Origin: Bradyrhizobium pachyrhizi
GTDB taxonomy: Bacteria; Pseudomonadota; Alphaproteobacteria; Rhizobiales; Xanthobacteraceae
Reading direction: 5' to 3'
DNA length: 40,081 nt
NCBI RefSeq assembly: GCF_001189245.1
Contig: NZ_LFIQ01000117.1
Span: 67,324 to 107,404, forward strand
Both the position numbers and the translations under genes were made by a program. Below the pieces are notes generated by a model that saw nothing but the letters and a program-made list of their open reading frames with translations, was not told the DNA's origin and searched no databases. Positions 39,623 to 40,081 of the stretch are shown one piece after another. How positions within the stretch are numbered: position 1 is the stretch's first letter; the number at the start of each line of letters is the position of its first letter.

Positions 39623-40081
39623 ATGCCGCGCGCAACCATCAGCCGAACCTCGAATGCGTCCACAGCTCAGCCGCAGGCGGCACTCGCGCATTCACCGCGG
39701 TACGGCGCGGGCGCGCTGGTCTCCGCGCTGCGTGAGGCCGACTGGCTCACGGCTGATCGTGTCACCGCCTTCACCCGCGTATTTCTCGTCCTGTTCATCG
39801 GCTGCATCGCGATCATCCCATGGGCTGCGCCGACGATGGATGTCGGCCATGATTTCGCGGCGTTCTGGACCGCGGCAAAGCTCGCGCTCGAAGGCCGCGC
39901 CGGCGACGCCTATGGCGACGCAGGCCGCGCCGCTGTAGCCGCCGTGCTCGGTCAGAACACCTACGCACCGTTCTTCTACCCGCCGACGTCGCTGTTGTTC
40001 TGGATGCCCTTCGCACTGGTTCCCTTTGCAACGGCGGCCGTCATCTGGATCTTCGCGACCGGCGCCGCCTATGCAGCCGCG
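39623..40081 (+). CDS. DUF2029 (GT87-like) membrane protein, partial
   Basis: The frame is open to the right edge, so only the N-terminal part (about 153 residues) is present. It contains SALREADWLTADRVTAFT, a first membrane segment (FLVLFIGCIAIIPWAAP), GHDFAAFWTAAKLALEGRAG and YAPFFYPPTSLLFWMPFALV. These are hallmarks of DUF2029/GT87 polyprenyl-phosphate mannosyltransferase-like proteins. The start is uncertain: ATG 39623 is the nearest with a sensible N-terminus, and ATG 39410 is in the same frame. The sugar donor and acceptor cannot be told. Confidence 0.75.
   Translation, partial: MPRATISRTSNASTAQPQAALAHSPRYGAGALVSALREADWLTADRVTAFTRVFLVLFIGCIAIIPWAAPTMDVGHDFAAFWTAAKLALEGRAGDAYGDAGRAAVAAVLGQNTYAPFFYPPTSLLFWMPFALVPFATAAVIWIFATGAAYAAA

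Noticed and set aside
39470..39691. Minus-strand frame of 73 codons upstream of the DUF2029 gene
   Set aside because: It has no ribosome binding site and no family resemblance, and it overlaps the plausible coding start of the plus-strand gene.

Overview
The window looks like a chromosomal segment of a high-GC alphaproteobacterium of the Bradyrhizobium/Rhodopseudomonas type. The support is the codon bias, the protein sequences, the oxygen-dependent cobalamin pathway, and intergenic palindromes that resemble repeats I associate with Bradyrhizobium. The assignment is inference; no database was searched. I see no tRNA, rRNA, CRISPR array or insertion sequence.

Positions 1-11141 form a nitrogen-source block. 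On the minus strand, urtA-urtB-urtC-urtD-urtE-fmdA-fmdB encode a urea/short amide ABC importer, a formamidase and a zinc-ribbon FmdB protein cut by the left edge. Divergent from urtA is an unusual sensor: an NCS1 (purine/cytosine permease-like) membrane domain fused to a nine-cysteine cluster, a histidine kinase and a receiver. It overlaps the gene of a LuxR-type response regulator. A good sigma-54 promoter match lies just upstream of the sensor gene. This is the most interesting candidate system in the window.

Positions 11241-15751 form a redox-stress block: LysR regulator, peroxiredoxin-like protein, an AraC regulator closely resembling E. coli RclR (redox cysteines in equivalent places), a divergent AhpD-like protein, an RclC-like DUF417 membrane protein, and a small zinc-ribbon protein.

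Positions 15792-36748 are a large cobalamin locus. A cobalamin riboswitch at about 29664-29853 (minus) leads the series DUF1636-cobW-cobN-cobG-cobH-cobI-cobJ. Then comes cobK in the opposite direction, overlapping both neighbours, followed by cobL-cobE-cobM-cobB-cobA-cobF. On the plus strand are cobO-cobQ, and on the minus strand cbiB-cobD. Another plus-strand series is cobU-bluB-(small unknown)-cbtB-cbtA, which links nucleotide loop assembly, dimethylbenzimidazole synthesis and probable cobalt import. CobG, CobF and BluB mark the aerobic route. CobS/CobT of the chelatase, the phosphoribosyltransferase and cobalamin synthase are not in the window.

Positions 36731-40081 hold a dienelactone hydrolase family gene, a divergent GlxA-type AraC regulator apparently broken by a one-base deletion, a DUF4336 gene, and the start of a DUF2029 membrane protein that runs off the right edge.
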